From positions 868,001-932,000 of the forward strand of contig JADJEI010000013.1 of NCBI GenBank assembly GCA_016709155.1: a DNA stretch of 64,000 bases, in the 5' to 3' direction. Positions 29,992 to 39,161 of the stretch are shown piece by piece; the first letter of the stretch is position 1, and each line of letters begins with the position of its first letter. Below the pieces are notes generated by a model, which ran no database searches, had not been told where the DNA came from, and was given only the letters and a program-made list of their open reading frames with translations. A program made the position numbers and the translations under genes. The DNA comes from Ignavibacteriales bacterium (lineage in GTDB: Bacteria; Bacteroidota; Ignavibacteria; Ignavibacteriales; Ignavibacteriaceae).

Positions 29992-32379
29992 ATGAAAAAA
30001 TATATCTTCCTTTTTTCATTGGTACTGTTCTCCGGCTGCGGTTTATGGGGTGATTTTACCACTTATTTCAACTTATATTATAACGCAAAAGATTTATTCT
30101 CGCTATCTGAAACTGAAATCTATTCGCAAAAACGTCCCATCTTTTCTACCGTCGATTTAATAGTTCCCGGTACATCCGCAACGAATATTAACAAGGTTAT
30201 TGAAAAGTGTTCTAAAATTCTTCAGTACAGTTCCGAGACTGTTTATATTGATGAAGCTTTGCTGATGATTGGTAAATGTTTTTATTATCAGCGCAACTAC
30301 TTAAAATCTCAAAGGAAATTTCAGGAACTTATTGCCACTCAACCGGAAAGTGATCTTATTCCGGAGGCAGAACTATGGATCGCAAAAACACAAATGCGAT
30401 TGAAAGATTATGAAAATGGCTTAGCTGCGCTTCAGTCTGTTAGAGACAAAGCCTTAGAGGAGGGTGAAGATGATTTGTTTTTAAAAGCTTTTATTGGAGA
30501 GACTGTTTATAGAATTACTAAAGAAGAATTTCCTGCAGCAATTTCACTATCAGAAAGTTTTATCCTTAATTCAGACGATGATGAAATCAATGCCGAAGTA
30601 GTCTATGAGCTTGGGAAATTATATAATAAAGTAGATGATAATAAGAATGCAATCGCATCATTCAGCAAAGTGTTTGATTTTTCACCCTCCTTTGATATTG
30701 AAATGGAAGCCAAAATTGAACTTGCAAAAGCCCTTGGCAAAGAGAATAGGAATGATGAAGCGCTGGAAATATTGGAGGACATGAGGACTGAAGATAAATA
30801 TTCCACATCCTATGATCTAATTGATCTTGAAACAGGATTATCGCTTGTAAAACTTGACCGAATTGAAGAAGCTATTTCCAAACTTCGCGATGTTGATACT
30901 TTATATGTTAACTCTACCAGTTCCGGTGCTGCTAAATATGAACTGGGAAAAATTATGGAGGAAAAGCTTCTTGATTTGGACAGTGCATATTTCTATTATA
31001 ATAGAGCCTCCGGAACATCGCTGCCGGAAGAATATGTCCTGCCGGCTCGGGAGAAGAAGCAAGTATTTACAAAGTACATCAATATCAATAATCAGTTGAA
31101 AGATTATTCTGAACAATTATTCTATGCGAGTAACATGGAATTATATCGCTCCGATTCCTTAGCTTATGTTGAAGATTCGCTTAGAGCATTTGAGGAATGG
31201 AAAATACAAAATATCTTTAAGAATGCTTCCTATGTTCCAATTGATTCGGTTGCTTTGCGTAAAGCTCCGATTGATACTTCCAAAATCAAAGACAGCTTAC
31301 AAATTGTGATTGATAGTCTGATGTTTGTTGACACTACAGGTTTTAAACGAGATAGTTTATTTAAATCAATGAAATTTAGTTATGATACTTTACTGATAGA
31401 TAAAACAATTTTGCATTTGGAAGAGAATAAATCTTTTAACACTCTCTCCTTGAATCCCGATTCACTTAACATAACAAAACAGAAACCGCGCCGACCCTTG
31501 TTTACCGCCGACTCTTTAAACAAATTAATTGTGAAGAATAAACTTGAAGAAGGCAATTTATTTTTTACAGAATTAAATATGCCCGATTCGGCTTATAAAA
31601 ATTATATTGATATTCTTACTAACTATCAGGAAAATCAATATACCGCAAATACTATGTACGGTCTGGCAACTTATTATTTAACAGTTGACAAAAAAAATGA
31701 AGCAGATAGTTTGTTCAATTTAATTTATGATAATTATAAAACCCAATCTATTGTAAATGCCGCGGCGATAAAATTGAATAAACCACTGATAGATCTTGAT
31801 TTCGATCCGGCTGATGAAGTCTATTCTTCGGCAGAGGCTGATATGTTGAACAGTCAATTTGATCTGGCAGTTAATAAATTTTATAACTTATTTGTTAATT
31901 ACCCGCACTCTTCGCTTGCGCCAAAAGCGCTTTACGCAGGTGGATATATTCTCGAAAATAACCTTGACGACTCTGATTCCGCCGTTGTATTCTATGATTC
32001 TTTACTTGCTAAATACCCCACCTCGGTTTATGCTATTAAAATCAGACCCAAAATAAATTTCTATAAACTTGAACTTCAGAAGCGGAAAAAAGCTGAACTT
32101 GATTCATTGAAACGAGAGCAAACTAAAAAAGACTCTCTGACTTTACCTGTAACAGAGAATGAAAAAATAATAAATCCTAATAATATCACTGGAACAGATT
32201 CAACTTTGATAATGCAAGAATCATCAATTAATGATTCGCTCAAAACTAAAGACGAACAAATACAAAAGACAGATTCAACGGAAAATTCTTTTTTGCGAAA
32301 TCAGATGGAGGAAATGATCAAACAAAGAAGGGGAACATTACCGCCAGGTAAACAAAACTCCGGTGACTTTAAGAAATAA
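29992..32379 (+). CDS. TPR lipoprotein, SprE/PorW-like layout
   Basis: 795 residues. The N-terminus is a lipoprotein signal with lipobox L-F-S-G-C, then Y-F-N-L-Y-Y-N-A-K, which resembles the region after the acyl-Cys in T9SS lipoproteins PorW/SprE. About residues 70-350 are TPR-like helices (C-F-Y-Y-Q-R-N-Y, A-E-L-W-I-A-K-T-Q-M-R). The later part has Asp/Ser-rich linkers followed by more TPR (L-F-V-N-Y-P-H-S-S-L-A-P-K-A) and a charged tail. A role in the T9SS or envelope assembly is inference from layout only. It ends 23 bases before mtgA, so the two may share a transcript. Confidence 0.72.
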   Translation: MKKYIFLFSLVLFSGCGLWGDFTTYFNLYYNAKDLFSLSETEIYSQKRPIFSTVDLIVPGTSATNINKVIEKCSKILQYSSETVYIDEALLMIGKCFYYQRNYLKSQRKFQELIATQPESDLIPEAELWIAKTQMRLKDYENGLAALQSVRDKALEEGEDDLFLKAFIGETVYRITKEEFPAAISLSESFILNSDDDEINAEVVYELGKLYNKVDDNKNAIASFSKVFDFSPSFDIEMEAKIELAKALGKENRNDEALEILEDMRTEDKYSTSYDLIDLETGLSLVKLDRIEEAISKLRDVDTLYVNSTSSGAAKYELGKIMEEKLLDLDSAYFYYNRASGTSLPEEYVLPAREKKQVFTKYININNQLKDYSEQLFYASNMELYRSDSLAYVEDSLRAFEEWKIQNIFKNASYVPIDSVALRKAPIDTSKIKDSLQIVIDSLMFVDTTGFKRDSLFKSMKFSYDTLLIDKTILHLEENKSFNTLSLNPDSLNITKQKPRRPLFTADSLNKLIVKNKLEEGNLFFTELNMPDSAYKNYIDILTNYQENQYTANTMYGLATYYLTVDKKNEADSLFNLIYDNYKTQSIVNAAAIKLNKPLIDLDFDPADEVYSSAEADMLNSQFDLAVNKFYNLFVNYPHSSLAPKALYAGGYILENNLDDSDSAVVFYDSLLAKYPTSVYAIKIRPKINFYKLELQKRKKAELDSLKREQTKKDSLTLPVTENEKIINPNNITGTDSTLIMQESSINDSLKTKDEQIQKTDSTENSFLRNQMEEMIKQRRGTLPPGKQNSGDFKK

Positions 32380-32402
32380 AAAGTTTTTAATTTTTTTTTT
32401 CA

Positions 32403-33191
32403 ATGCTACAGCCTCTAAATTATCAACTGCCTCCAAATGAGTTAGCTGATTGTTATTCGCTTATTCTTCCTGTTATAAAAAATAATAGACTAAAAAGCAT
32501 AGGCATTTATTTATTTTTCGTTATCTACTTTAGTATTCCTTCGCTTCAAATTCCGATTTTAGAATTTAATGGATCTCGAATTACTGCATTAATGGAGCAA
32601 AGAGCGATTGAGAATTACTTGCTCTTTTACCCCCACCAATCATGGGTTTCGATTGATGATGTGAACCCAATTCTTTTAAAGGCTATTATTTCAATGGAAG
32701 ACGGTGCCTTTTTTAACCATCGTGGTATTGACTGGAAAGAGTTTTATAATTCATTAAGAGCAAATGATAGGCGCGGTAAAACTGTTCGCGGCGGAAGCAC
32801 AATCACAATGCAGCTCGCAAAAAATTTATACTTAAATACCGAAAGAAGCATATTCAGAAAAGCAAAAGAATTAGTTATCGCGGCAAGAATGGAAAAAGAA
32901 CTTTCCAAAAAAAATATCCTTGAAGCTTATATCAACGCCGTTGAATGGGGTGATGGAATATTTGGAATTGACGCAGCTTCCGCTGAATATTTTGACAAAG
33001 ATCCTCAAGATTTGACATTGATGGAATGCTCTAAACTTGCAGCAGTTATCCCTTCGCCGCTTATTCATCAGCCAAATGTTAACTCCGGTTATGTTCGCAG
33101 ACGTGCTGGGATAATAAGGGGGCGGCTGAATGATATAATCTTATATCCCGAAAAAAAAGATGAACAGAAGAGAAGTAAGAGAATTAATTGA
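32403..33191 (+). CDS. mtgA: Monofunctional peptidoglycan glycosyltransferase
   Basis: 262 residues. One membrane helix near residues 36-58 is followed by a GT51 domain, which polymerises lipid II into glycan strands in the periplasm. The conserved motifs are all present: the catalytic Glu in S-M-E-D-G-A-F-F-N-H-R-G, then R-G-G-S-T-I-T-M-Q-L-A-K-N, R-K-A-K-E-L, and E-A-Y-I-N-A-V-E-W-G. There is no transpeptidase domain, so it is the monofunctional type. Its 3' end overlaps the next gene by 32 bases. Confidence 0.93.
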   Translation: MLQPLNYQLPPNELADCYSLILPVIKNNRLKSIGIYLFFVIYFSIPSLQIPILEFNGSRITALMEQRAIENYLLFYPHQSWVSIDDVNPILLKAIISMEDGAFFNHRGIDWKEFYNSLRANDRRGKTVRGGSTITMQLAKNLYLNTERSIFRKAKELVIAARMEKELSKKNILEAYINAVEWGDGIFGIDAASAEYFDKDPQDLTLMECSKLAAVIPSPLIHQPNVNSGYVRRRAGIIRGRLNDIILYPEKKDEQKRSKRIN

Positions 33192-33822
33192 AGAAGGTGA
33201 GAACCTTCAAATTGAATTTAAAAGAAAATTTACTTCACACGAAAAAATTGCACGCGAAATGATTGCATTTGCAAATACAAGAGGCGGTTTCATTTTATTT
33301 GGAATTGATGATGATAAATCTATAGTCGGAGTTGAGAGTGAAAAATCCGAAGCTGAATTAATAATTAAAACCGCAAAGGAATACTGTGAACCAGCCCTTG
33401 ACATAAAATTAGATTTTATAAATATTGATGACAAAGAAATAGTGATAGCCTCAATTCATGAGTCTGAAAACAAACCTCACCGTTTGCAAGATTATAAAAA
33501 CGAATTAGAAATCAACACTGCTGAAGTAACAATACGCGTGAATGACAAAAGTGTTTTAGCAAGCAAAGAAATGATAAGGCTGATGCGTGCTCAAAGTAAT
33601 AGCCTCGAACTTAAAAAATACGCTGTTGGCGAAATCGAAAAATCTGTTTTTGAAATTCTTGTTAAACATGAAACTATTTCGGTAAAAGAGCTGAGCAGAG
33701 CGGTTAATATTTCTGAAAGACGAGCTTCCCGAACTTTGGTAAAACTTGTCCGTGCAAACTTACTTATGATTCACAGCAAAGATAATGGGGAGGAGTATTT
33801 TACTTCAATTGAATCAACATAA
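33160..33822 (+). CDS. AlbA_2 / Schlafen-type putative DNA-binding protein
   Basis: 220 residues. The N-terminal domain begins E-G-E-N-L-Q-I-E-F-K-R-K and has A-F-A-N-T-R-G-G-F-I-L-F-G-I-D-D, the signature of the AlbA_2 (divergent AAA_4) domain. The C-terminal third is a winged-helix-like region (V-K-E-L-S-R-A-V-N-I-S-E-R-R-A). Members are often transcription regulators or accessory to defence, with roles poorly known. The start at 33160 lies inside mtgA in another frame, with GAAAAAAAAGATG just upstream; the overlap implies translational coupling with mtgA. Confidence 0.82.
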   Translation: MNRREVRELIEEGENLQIEFKRKFTSHEKIAREMIAFANTRGGFILFGIDDDKSIVGVESEKSEAELIIKTAKEYCEPALDIKLDFINIDDKEIVIASIHESENKPHRLQDYKNELEINTAEVTIRVNDKSVLASKEMIRLMRAQSNSLELKKYAVGEIEKSVFEILVKHETISVKELSRAVNISERRASRTLVKLVRANLLMIHSKDNGEEYFTSIEST

Positions 33823-33859
33823 TTTTATTTTGCTCGTTTCGATTCAAATAACAAATTGA

Positions 33860-34408
33860 TTATTTCTCATCTAAAACTTTCCTCATTTCATAAACAGCAA
33901 TTCCATAAGCGACAGCTACGTTTAATGATTGCTTAATTCCATACTGTGGAATCTCTATCGAAAAATCACACAGATCAATTAGTTCCTGCGATACGCCTGT
34001 GATTTCATTTCCAACAAGCATACAAAGCGGAAAATCTTTTTTTGTCAAAGAGTGATAAGGAATAGTTTTGCTTGTCAATTCAAGAGCGCAGATTTTTATT
34101 CCTTCCGATTTTAATTTAAGAACAATTTCTTTTGCGTCTTTAGCGTATTCCCAGTTTACACTCTGTGTAGCTCCGAGAGCTGTTTTTAATATATCTTTTT
34201 TAGGCGGGGAAGGGGTGAATCCACAGAGATAAAGTTTTTCAATCATCACCCCATCAGATGTTCGAAAGATTGAACCAACATTGTAAGTGCTTCTAATGCT
34301 ATTGAGCAAAACATAAACCGGCAGTTTATTTACAGTGTGAATTGTCTCCAATGTACTTCTGTTAGCTGAAATCTCATCGTGTGTTAATTTTTTCATAAAG
34401 TAATTCAC
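33860..34408 (-). CDS. TrmH-family RNA 2'-O-methyltransferase
   Basis: 182 residues of a SpoU/TrmH SPOUT fold, knotted at the SAM site. Motif 1 is N-S-I-R-S-T-Y-N-V-G-S-I-F-R-T, motif 2 L-V-G-N-E-I-T-G-V-S-Q-E and motif 3 I-P-Q-Y-G-I-K-Q-S-L-N-V-A-V-A. Such enzymes methylate ribose in tRNA or rRNA; the exact target cannot be told. Its ATG overlaps the stop of rlmN (34405-34408), giving a two-gene RNA-modification operon on the minus strand. An internal Met at residue 5 is an alternative start. Confidence 0.9.
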   Translation of the reverse strand: MNYFMKKLTHDEISANRSTLETIHTVNKLPVYVLLNSIRSTYNVGSIFRTSDGVMIEKLYLCGFTPSPPKKDILKTALGATQSVNWEYAKDAKEIVLKLKSEGIKICALELTSKTIPYHSLTKKDFPLCMLVGNEITGVSQELIDLCDFSIEIPQYGIKQSLNVAVAYGIAVYEMRKVLDEK

Positions 34409-35523
34409 TTAAATTTAATTGCAAGCTGCCCGCAAGCGGCGGCGATATCTTCACCCTGCGTAAAACGGACAATCACGGTAATGTCTCTTTCTCGAAGCTT
34501 CCGTACAAAATCTTCAATCTTATATTTTGCTGTCGGTCGTAATTCAGATGAAAAGCCTGTAGGATTCATGTGAGCTAATGAATTAAATGGGATAACATTG
34601 ACTTTTGAGGGAATGCTTTTGCAGAGTCTTACTAATGCGGATAAATCTTTCTCGGTATCATTTAAATCTTTCAGCATAATATATTCGAAAGTGATACGAG
34701 TATTAGTTTTACTTGAATAATATTTTAATGCTTCAAGATTTTCATTAAGACTATACTTCAAATTTATCGGCATAATTTTACTTCGTGTTTCTTCGAAACA
34801 GGAATGAAGCGAGAATGCTAATTTTGGTTTTAGTCCGGAATCTGCAAGTTCTTTAATTCTATGAGGAATGCCGGCAGTGGACACAGTAACTTTTTTAAGA
34901 CTAATCCCGGTAGTTAATTCCTCAGAAAAAATTTTTAAAGTATTGAATGCCGCATCATAATTTAATAATGGCTCCCCCATCCCCATAAAAACAATGTTGG
35001 TTAGATTTTCTTTTCTAAAATCTTTTGCAGCCAAAAGATATTGATCAAAGATCTCGCCTGCCGTTAGATTTTTTTTATATCCCATAAGTCCTGTGGCGCA
35101 AAATTTACAATCAAGCGGGCAGCCAACTTGTGTGGAAATACAGAGTGTGTTTCGCTTTGCTTCAGGAATAATTACAGATTCAATTTTATTTCCATCAACT
35201 GTTTCGAAAATAAATTTTTTTGTCCCGGTTTCACGTGATGTTTCAGAATCGAAGTAAGTTAAACTTTTAAGATTTGTTTCTTCGTTTAATTTTTTCCTGA
35301 GTGATTTGGGTAGGTTTAACATTTCATCAAAACTTAGCGAAAGGTGATTGTACATCCAATTGAATACTTGACCGGCACGGTATGATGGTTCACCAATGGA
35401 ATTAAAATAAACTTTTAATTCCTCAAATGTTAATCCTTTTAAAACTATTTTTTTAGAATGATTACTGATTGAGCGGGTTGGAGTCATATAAATTATTGGA
35501 AATTTCTTTGTGAATATAATCAT
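34405..35523 (-). CDS. rlmN: 23S rRNA / tRNA (adenine-C2) methyltransferase RlmN
   Basis: 372 residues. A radical-SAM enzyme that methylates C2 of A2503 in 23S rRNA and A37 in tRNA. The cluster motif is C135-x3-C139-x2-C142 within G-C-P-L-D-C-K-F-C-A-T-G; the C-terminal catalytic Cys is in A-A-A-C-G-Q-L. G-M-G-E-P-L-L-N is the family's GGEP-like motif. The first 12 residues may not be translated: M-T-P-T-R-S at residue 13 is a reasonable alternative start. It leads the operon with the TrmH-family gene. Confidence 0.95.
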   Translation of the reverse strand: MIIFTKKFPIIYMTPTRSISNHSKKIVLKGLTFEELKVYFNSIGEPSYRAGQVFNWMYNHLSLSFDEMLNLPKSLRKKLNEETNLKSLTYFDSETSRETGTKKFIFETVDGNKIESVIIPEAKRNTLCISTQVGCPLDCKFCATGLMGYKKNLTAGEIFDQYLLAAKDFRKENLTNIVFMGMGEPLLNYDAAFNTLKIFSEELTTGISLKKVTVSTAGIPHRIKELADSGLKPKLAFSLHSCFEETRSKIMPINLKYSLNENLEALKYYSSKTNTRITFEYIMLKDLNDTEKDLSALVRLCKSIPSKVNVIPFNSLAHMNPTGFSSELRPTAKYKIEDFVRKLRERDITVIVRFTQGEDIAAACGQLAIKFK

Positions 35524-35727
35524 TCATCGGCGGCAGATAAAACCAAATAATTTTTTCTATGGTGCTTGAGAGGTTAATTTTAAGTCCGGTTGACCACATA
35601 AAAATTGCTAAAGTTATTTGGCTTTCCTTCTACAGAAAATTGCGCACCTAAATAGAGTACTTTATTTTTAAACTAATAGAAAAATGATTTAAGAATTTTA
35701 TACACATATCAAAACAGTGGAGTTACA

Positions 35728-36873
35728 ATGAATTTTGAATTCACAGAAGATCACAAAATGATTCAGCAATCGGCAAAAGAATTTGCTCAGGAAGTAATTG
35801 CGCCTACCTCGATAGATAGAGATATCAAAGCAGAATTTCCTGCCGAAATTATTAAACAAATGGGTGAACTTGGATTTTTAGGAATGATGGTATCGCCTGA
35901 TTATGGGGGCGCGGGTTTGGATACTATTAGTTACGTGCTTGCAATGATAGAAATTTCAAAGGTGGATGCAAGCTGCGGAGTAATTATGTCTGTTAATAAT
36001 TCTCTCGTTTGCTATGGATTAGAGAAGTATGGTTCAGATTTCCTAAAACAAAAATATTTAATTCCGCTTGCTAAAGGCGAAAAGCTCGGCGCTTTTGCTC
36101 TCTCTGAACCGGAAGCAGGAAGTGATGCTACAAAACAAAAAACGACTGCTGATCGAAATGGTGATTTTTATATTTTAAATGGCATGAAAAATTGGATCAC
36201 CAACGGAACTACAGCAGATTATGTTTTAGTTATGGCTACAACTGATAAGGAAAAAGCTCACCATGGAATTTCTACTTTATTGGTTGAACGCGGTACCCCC
36301 GGATTTGATCATGGCAAAAAGGAAGATAAACTTGGTATCAGAAGTTCTGATACTTGCTCATTAACTTTTGAAAATTGTAAAGTTCCAAAAGAAAATATAG
36401 TCTGGGAGGAAGGCAAGGGATTTAACTTTGCAATGAATACACTTAATGGCGGAAGAATCGGAATCGCATCGCAGGCTATCGGCATCGCTGAAGCTTCGTT
36501 CGAAGCAGCATTGAAATATTCAAAAGAAAGAAAAGCATTCGGAACGATAATTTCAAATCATCAGGCAATTCAATTTAAACTTGCCGACATGGCTGTAAAG
36601 ATTGACGCAGCAAAGATGCTTACACTAAAAGCTGCCGCTATGAAAGATGCCGGTCAAAAATATTTTAAGGAAGCTGCGATGGCTAAACTTTACTCTTCCA
36701 AAATAGCGTTTGAATGTGCTTCGGAAGCGATTCAAATCCATGGTGGTTACGGCTATGTGAGAGAATATCTGGTAGAAAGATATCTTCGTGATTCAAAAAT
36801 CACTGAAATTTATGAAGGCACAAATGAAATTCAGCGCGTCGTTATTGCAAGAGCATTATTAGATTCAAAATAA
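35728..36873 (+). CDS. Acyl-CoA dehydrogenase, short-chain type
   Basis: 381 residues, the classical FAD-dependent dehydrogenase size. Conserved blocks are A-L-S-E-P-E-A-G-S-D, W-I-T-N-G for FAD binding, G-G-R-I-G-I-A-S-Q-A, and Q-I-H-G-G-Y-G-Y. The catalytic Glu is in E-I-Y-E-G-T-N-E-I-Q-R near residue 367, the position used by butyryl- and short-chain enzymes. It introduces the alpha-beta double bond in fatty-acid or amino-acid degradation, passing electrons to ETF. No etf genes are in the window. ATG 35728 follows GGAG. Confidence 0.94.
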   Translation: MNFEFTEDHKMIQQSAKEFAQEVIAPTSIDRDIKAEFPAEIIKQMGELGFLGMMVSPDYGGAGLDTISYVLAMIEISKVDASCGVIMSVNNSLVCYGLEKYGSDFLKQKYLIPLAKGEKLGAFALSEPEAGSDATKQKTTADRNGDFYILNGMKNWITNGTTADYVLVMATTDKEKAHHGISTLLVERGTPGFDHGKKEDKLGIRSSDTCSLTFENCKVPKENIVWEEGKGFNFAMNTLNGGRIGIASQAIGIAEASFEAALKYSKERKAFGTIISNHQAIQFKLADMAVKIDAAKMLTLKAAAMKDAGQKYFKEAAMAKLYSSKIAFECASEAIQIHGGYGYVREYLVERYLRDSKITEIYEGTNEIQRVVIARALLDSK

Positions 36874-36875
36874 AA

Positions 36876-37331
36876 TTGAAATTGTTATTGATTTATATCT
36901 TTCTTCTGCTTCAATCTTTTTTAATCGCACAGAGTGATTGGAAAAAATGGGAAGCAGAAGAAATTTCTTATCAGCGAACTGATAATCATCGAAGCCGTGA
37001 TTATTCATTCGGATTTGAAAACATCTCTGATTTTAGCGTCAAAATTTTTACTAATTCTTATTGGTTTTTTATTTCAGAGGTGGATGGAGACAATTGTCCT
37101 TACAGCCCGTCCTGTTCTGCATTTTTTGTGGCTTCGGTAAAAGAGACTAATCCCGCTCAAGGTTTGCTGATGTTTTTTGATCGCTTTACACGCGACTTTA
37201 ATATTTTCAATCGCAAATCTCACTATCCTCGTATTCTTGACGGTCATTACTTCGACCCACCTTCGCTTTATACTTTGGAAGAATCAAAAATAAAATATAC
37301 ACCACCTGTCCTTTTAACCTCCGATAAATGA
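36876..37331 (+). CDS. yidD: YidD-like membrane protein insertion efficiency factor
   Basis: 151 residues, TTG start two bases after the dehydrogenase stop. A signal/anchor helix is at residues 2-18. The middle shows the YidD pattern: N-C-P-Y-S-P-S-C-S-A-F-F, then A-Q-G-L-L-M-F-F-D-R-F-T-R. The classical protein is only 70-90 residues and rpmH-rnpA-linked; this one is longer, with an extra N-terminal part, and sits elsewhere. YidD assists YidC in membrane insertion; whether this divergent member does so is unknown. It overlaps the next gene by four bases, so translation is probably coupled. Confidence 0.75.
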   Translation: MKLLLIYIFLLLQSFLIAQSDWKKWEAEEISYQRTDNHRSRDYSFGFENISDFSVKIFTNSYWFFISEVDGDNCPYSPSCSAFFVASVKETNPAQGLLMFFDRFTRDFNIFNRKSHYPRILDGHYFDPPSLYTLEESKIKYTPPVLLTSDK

Positions 37332-38190
37332 AAATATTTTTTTTAATTGCGCTATTTACATTTAGCTTAATATTTGTAAAAAATTTATCAGCACAAAATG
37401 AATTGCATTCTCCCAAAAATGTAAAATTATTTGCTGATTATATTTTCTGCGAAAAAGATTACTTGCGCGCTGCCGGGGAATATCAAAAATTAGATGGGGA
37501 GGGTATGAGTGACACCGTTGCCTATAAAATTGCTCTATCCTACTCAATTACTCAAGACTTTGATAAAGCAATAGAATCATTTAATAAAATAGAGGCTAAA
37601 TCACTTTTCTATGAATTGTCGTTGCTCCAATTAATGAAAATCAAATTTCTACTTAATAACAAAATGGAATTAGAGCGAACCGTAAACCTCAATTTCCCAT
37701 TCTTTAATAATAATGTGAAGCGAGCGGCAATGAAATTAACATTGCTTTCAAATTTGAAACTGACTCCTGATTTTTTGAATGAAACAGATTTTTATCAGCC
37801 TTCGAAGACTCCGAAAAAGTTTCAGCAAAATATTTATTTGATTTAAGAACTGATCCGCCATACAGAAGTTCTTTTACTGCAGGAATTTTATCTGCTATTA
37901 TTCCCGGCGCCGGAAAATTTTATGTTGATGAAATCGGCGATGGAATAATGGCTTTACTTACTACAGGGATATTTGCCTTTTTATCTTACGATAACTTTAG
38001 AGCAAATCATGATTTTAGAGGATGGTTATTTGCAGGCATAAGTTCGCTTTTTTATGCGGGTAATATTTATGGTTCGGTTGCGGCTGCACAAATTTATAAC
38101 TCGCGTGTTGATTATGAATTTGGGGTAAACCTAAATTTATTCCTCGAAGACAACAATTTTTTTATTCCACAGACTAACTTTTGCAAATAA
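37328..38190 (+). CDS. TPR protein with PGxGKFY membrane tail, frameshifted
   Basis: Two frames form one protein of about 287 residues. A signal peptide (to L-S-A-Q) is followed by TPR-like helices (Y-L-R-A-A-G-E-Y-Q-K, D-K-A-I-E-S-F-N-K). A membrane tail follows with I-I-P-G-A-G-K-F-Y-V-D-E-I-G-D-G and at least two helices. The first frame ends at 37846; adding a T to the run of five at 37789-37793 gives D-F-L-S-A-F-E-D-S-E-K-V and joins the parts. It is the same architecture as the next gene. Overlap with the yidD-like gene suggests a common role in the membrane; this is inference. Confidence 0.75.
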
Positions 38191-38194
38191 TTTA

Positions 38195-39037
38195 ATGCGA
38201 TGTTTTAACCGATTAATTGTTTTTGTAATTCTGATATTTTTAACCTGTAGTTCTTTTTCTCAAACGATTTACGAAAATCAATTCGAACTTGCTAAAAATT
38301 TGATGGGTAAGAAAAAATATTTCGATGCAATTACAGAATTCAAGCGATTAATATTTTTTGAAAAAGACAGTGGAAATATTTATTCGAATTATTCTCTTCT
38401 TGGCGATTGCTACAAAGCGGGTGCAAAGTTGGATGAATCAATTTATTACTACACTTTGTCCGAAATAAATTCAAAAACTTCAGAGCAGATTTATGATGCA
38501 CAAATAAAAATCATCCGCAGTAATATTTTACGGAGAACTACTAACCGGGCATTAACTTTACTCGATTCTCTGGAAGCGAATAAAAATTATCCTGATAAAA
38601 TTGATGAAATAAATTACTGGCGAGGCTGGGCTTTTATTTTTTCTGATGACTGGGAAGCTGCTTCTGCTGAATTTTCTAAAGTAGATTCAGCAAAGCAACT
38701 CGAAGAATTTTGCAGACTGACTGATAATAAACTTTACTCAGTACTGCTCGTTAAAGCAATGTCTTTCGTTTTACCGGGGCTGGGGCAATTTTATACTGGC
38801 AATTACGTTAGCGGCATAATATCGTTTGCCTGGAATGTACTTTGGGGATACACTGCAATAAAAGCCTTTGCAGCCGATCGGGTTTTTGACGGTCTTATGG
38901 TTTCCAATTTTTTATGGTTCAGATTTTATCGCGGTAATTTTGAAAATGCCGAAAAGTTTGCCGAAGCTGATAACTTGATCGAGACCAATAATGCATTAAA
39001 ATGGCTTCAAAATGAATTTACTGGTACAAAACCTTAA
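38195..39037 (+). CDS. TPR protein with PGxGQFY membrane tail
   Basis: 280 residues. Signal peptide to S-S-F-S-Q, then TPR-like repeats (G-K-K-K-Y-F-D-A-I-T-E-F, L-G-D-C-Y-K-A-G-A-K-L-D-E-S). Near residue 190 comes V-L-P-G-L-G-Q-F-Y-T-G-N-Y-V-S-G-I, the DUF5683/TM2-like membrane motif, followed by helices and a short charged tail. It resembles the preceding gene in layout and is likely a paralog. It lies five bases after it, closing a three-gene cluster with the yidD-like gene. Confidence 0.72.
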   Translation: MRCFNRLIVFVILIFLTCSSFSQTIYENQFELAKNLMGKKKYFDAITEFKRLIFFEKDSGNIYSNYSLLGDCYKAGAKLDESIYYYTLSEINSKTSEQIYDAQIKIIRSNILRRTTNRALTLLDSLEANKNYPDKIDEINYWRGWAFIFSDDWEAASAEFSKVDSAKQLEEFCRLTDNKLYSVLLVKAMSFVLPGLGQFYTGNYVSGIISFAWNVLWGYTAIKAFAADRVFDGLMVSNFLWFRFYRGNFENAEKFAEADNLIETNNALKWLQNEFTGTKP

Positions 39038-39161
39038 TTTTTTTTCAGAAGTTTTTATCTTAAAAAAATTCTAATTAAATGTTATATTCATTTTTAAGAA
39101 TTATAAAATATTATAGTTGCTTGCAGAAATTCCCTTATTTAAACACCAAATTGGAGATTAA

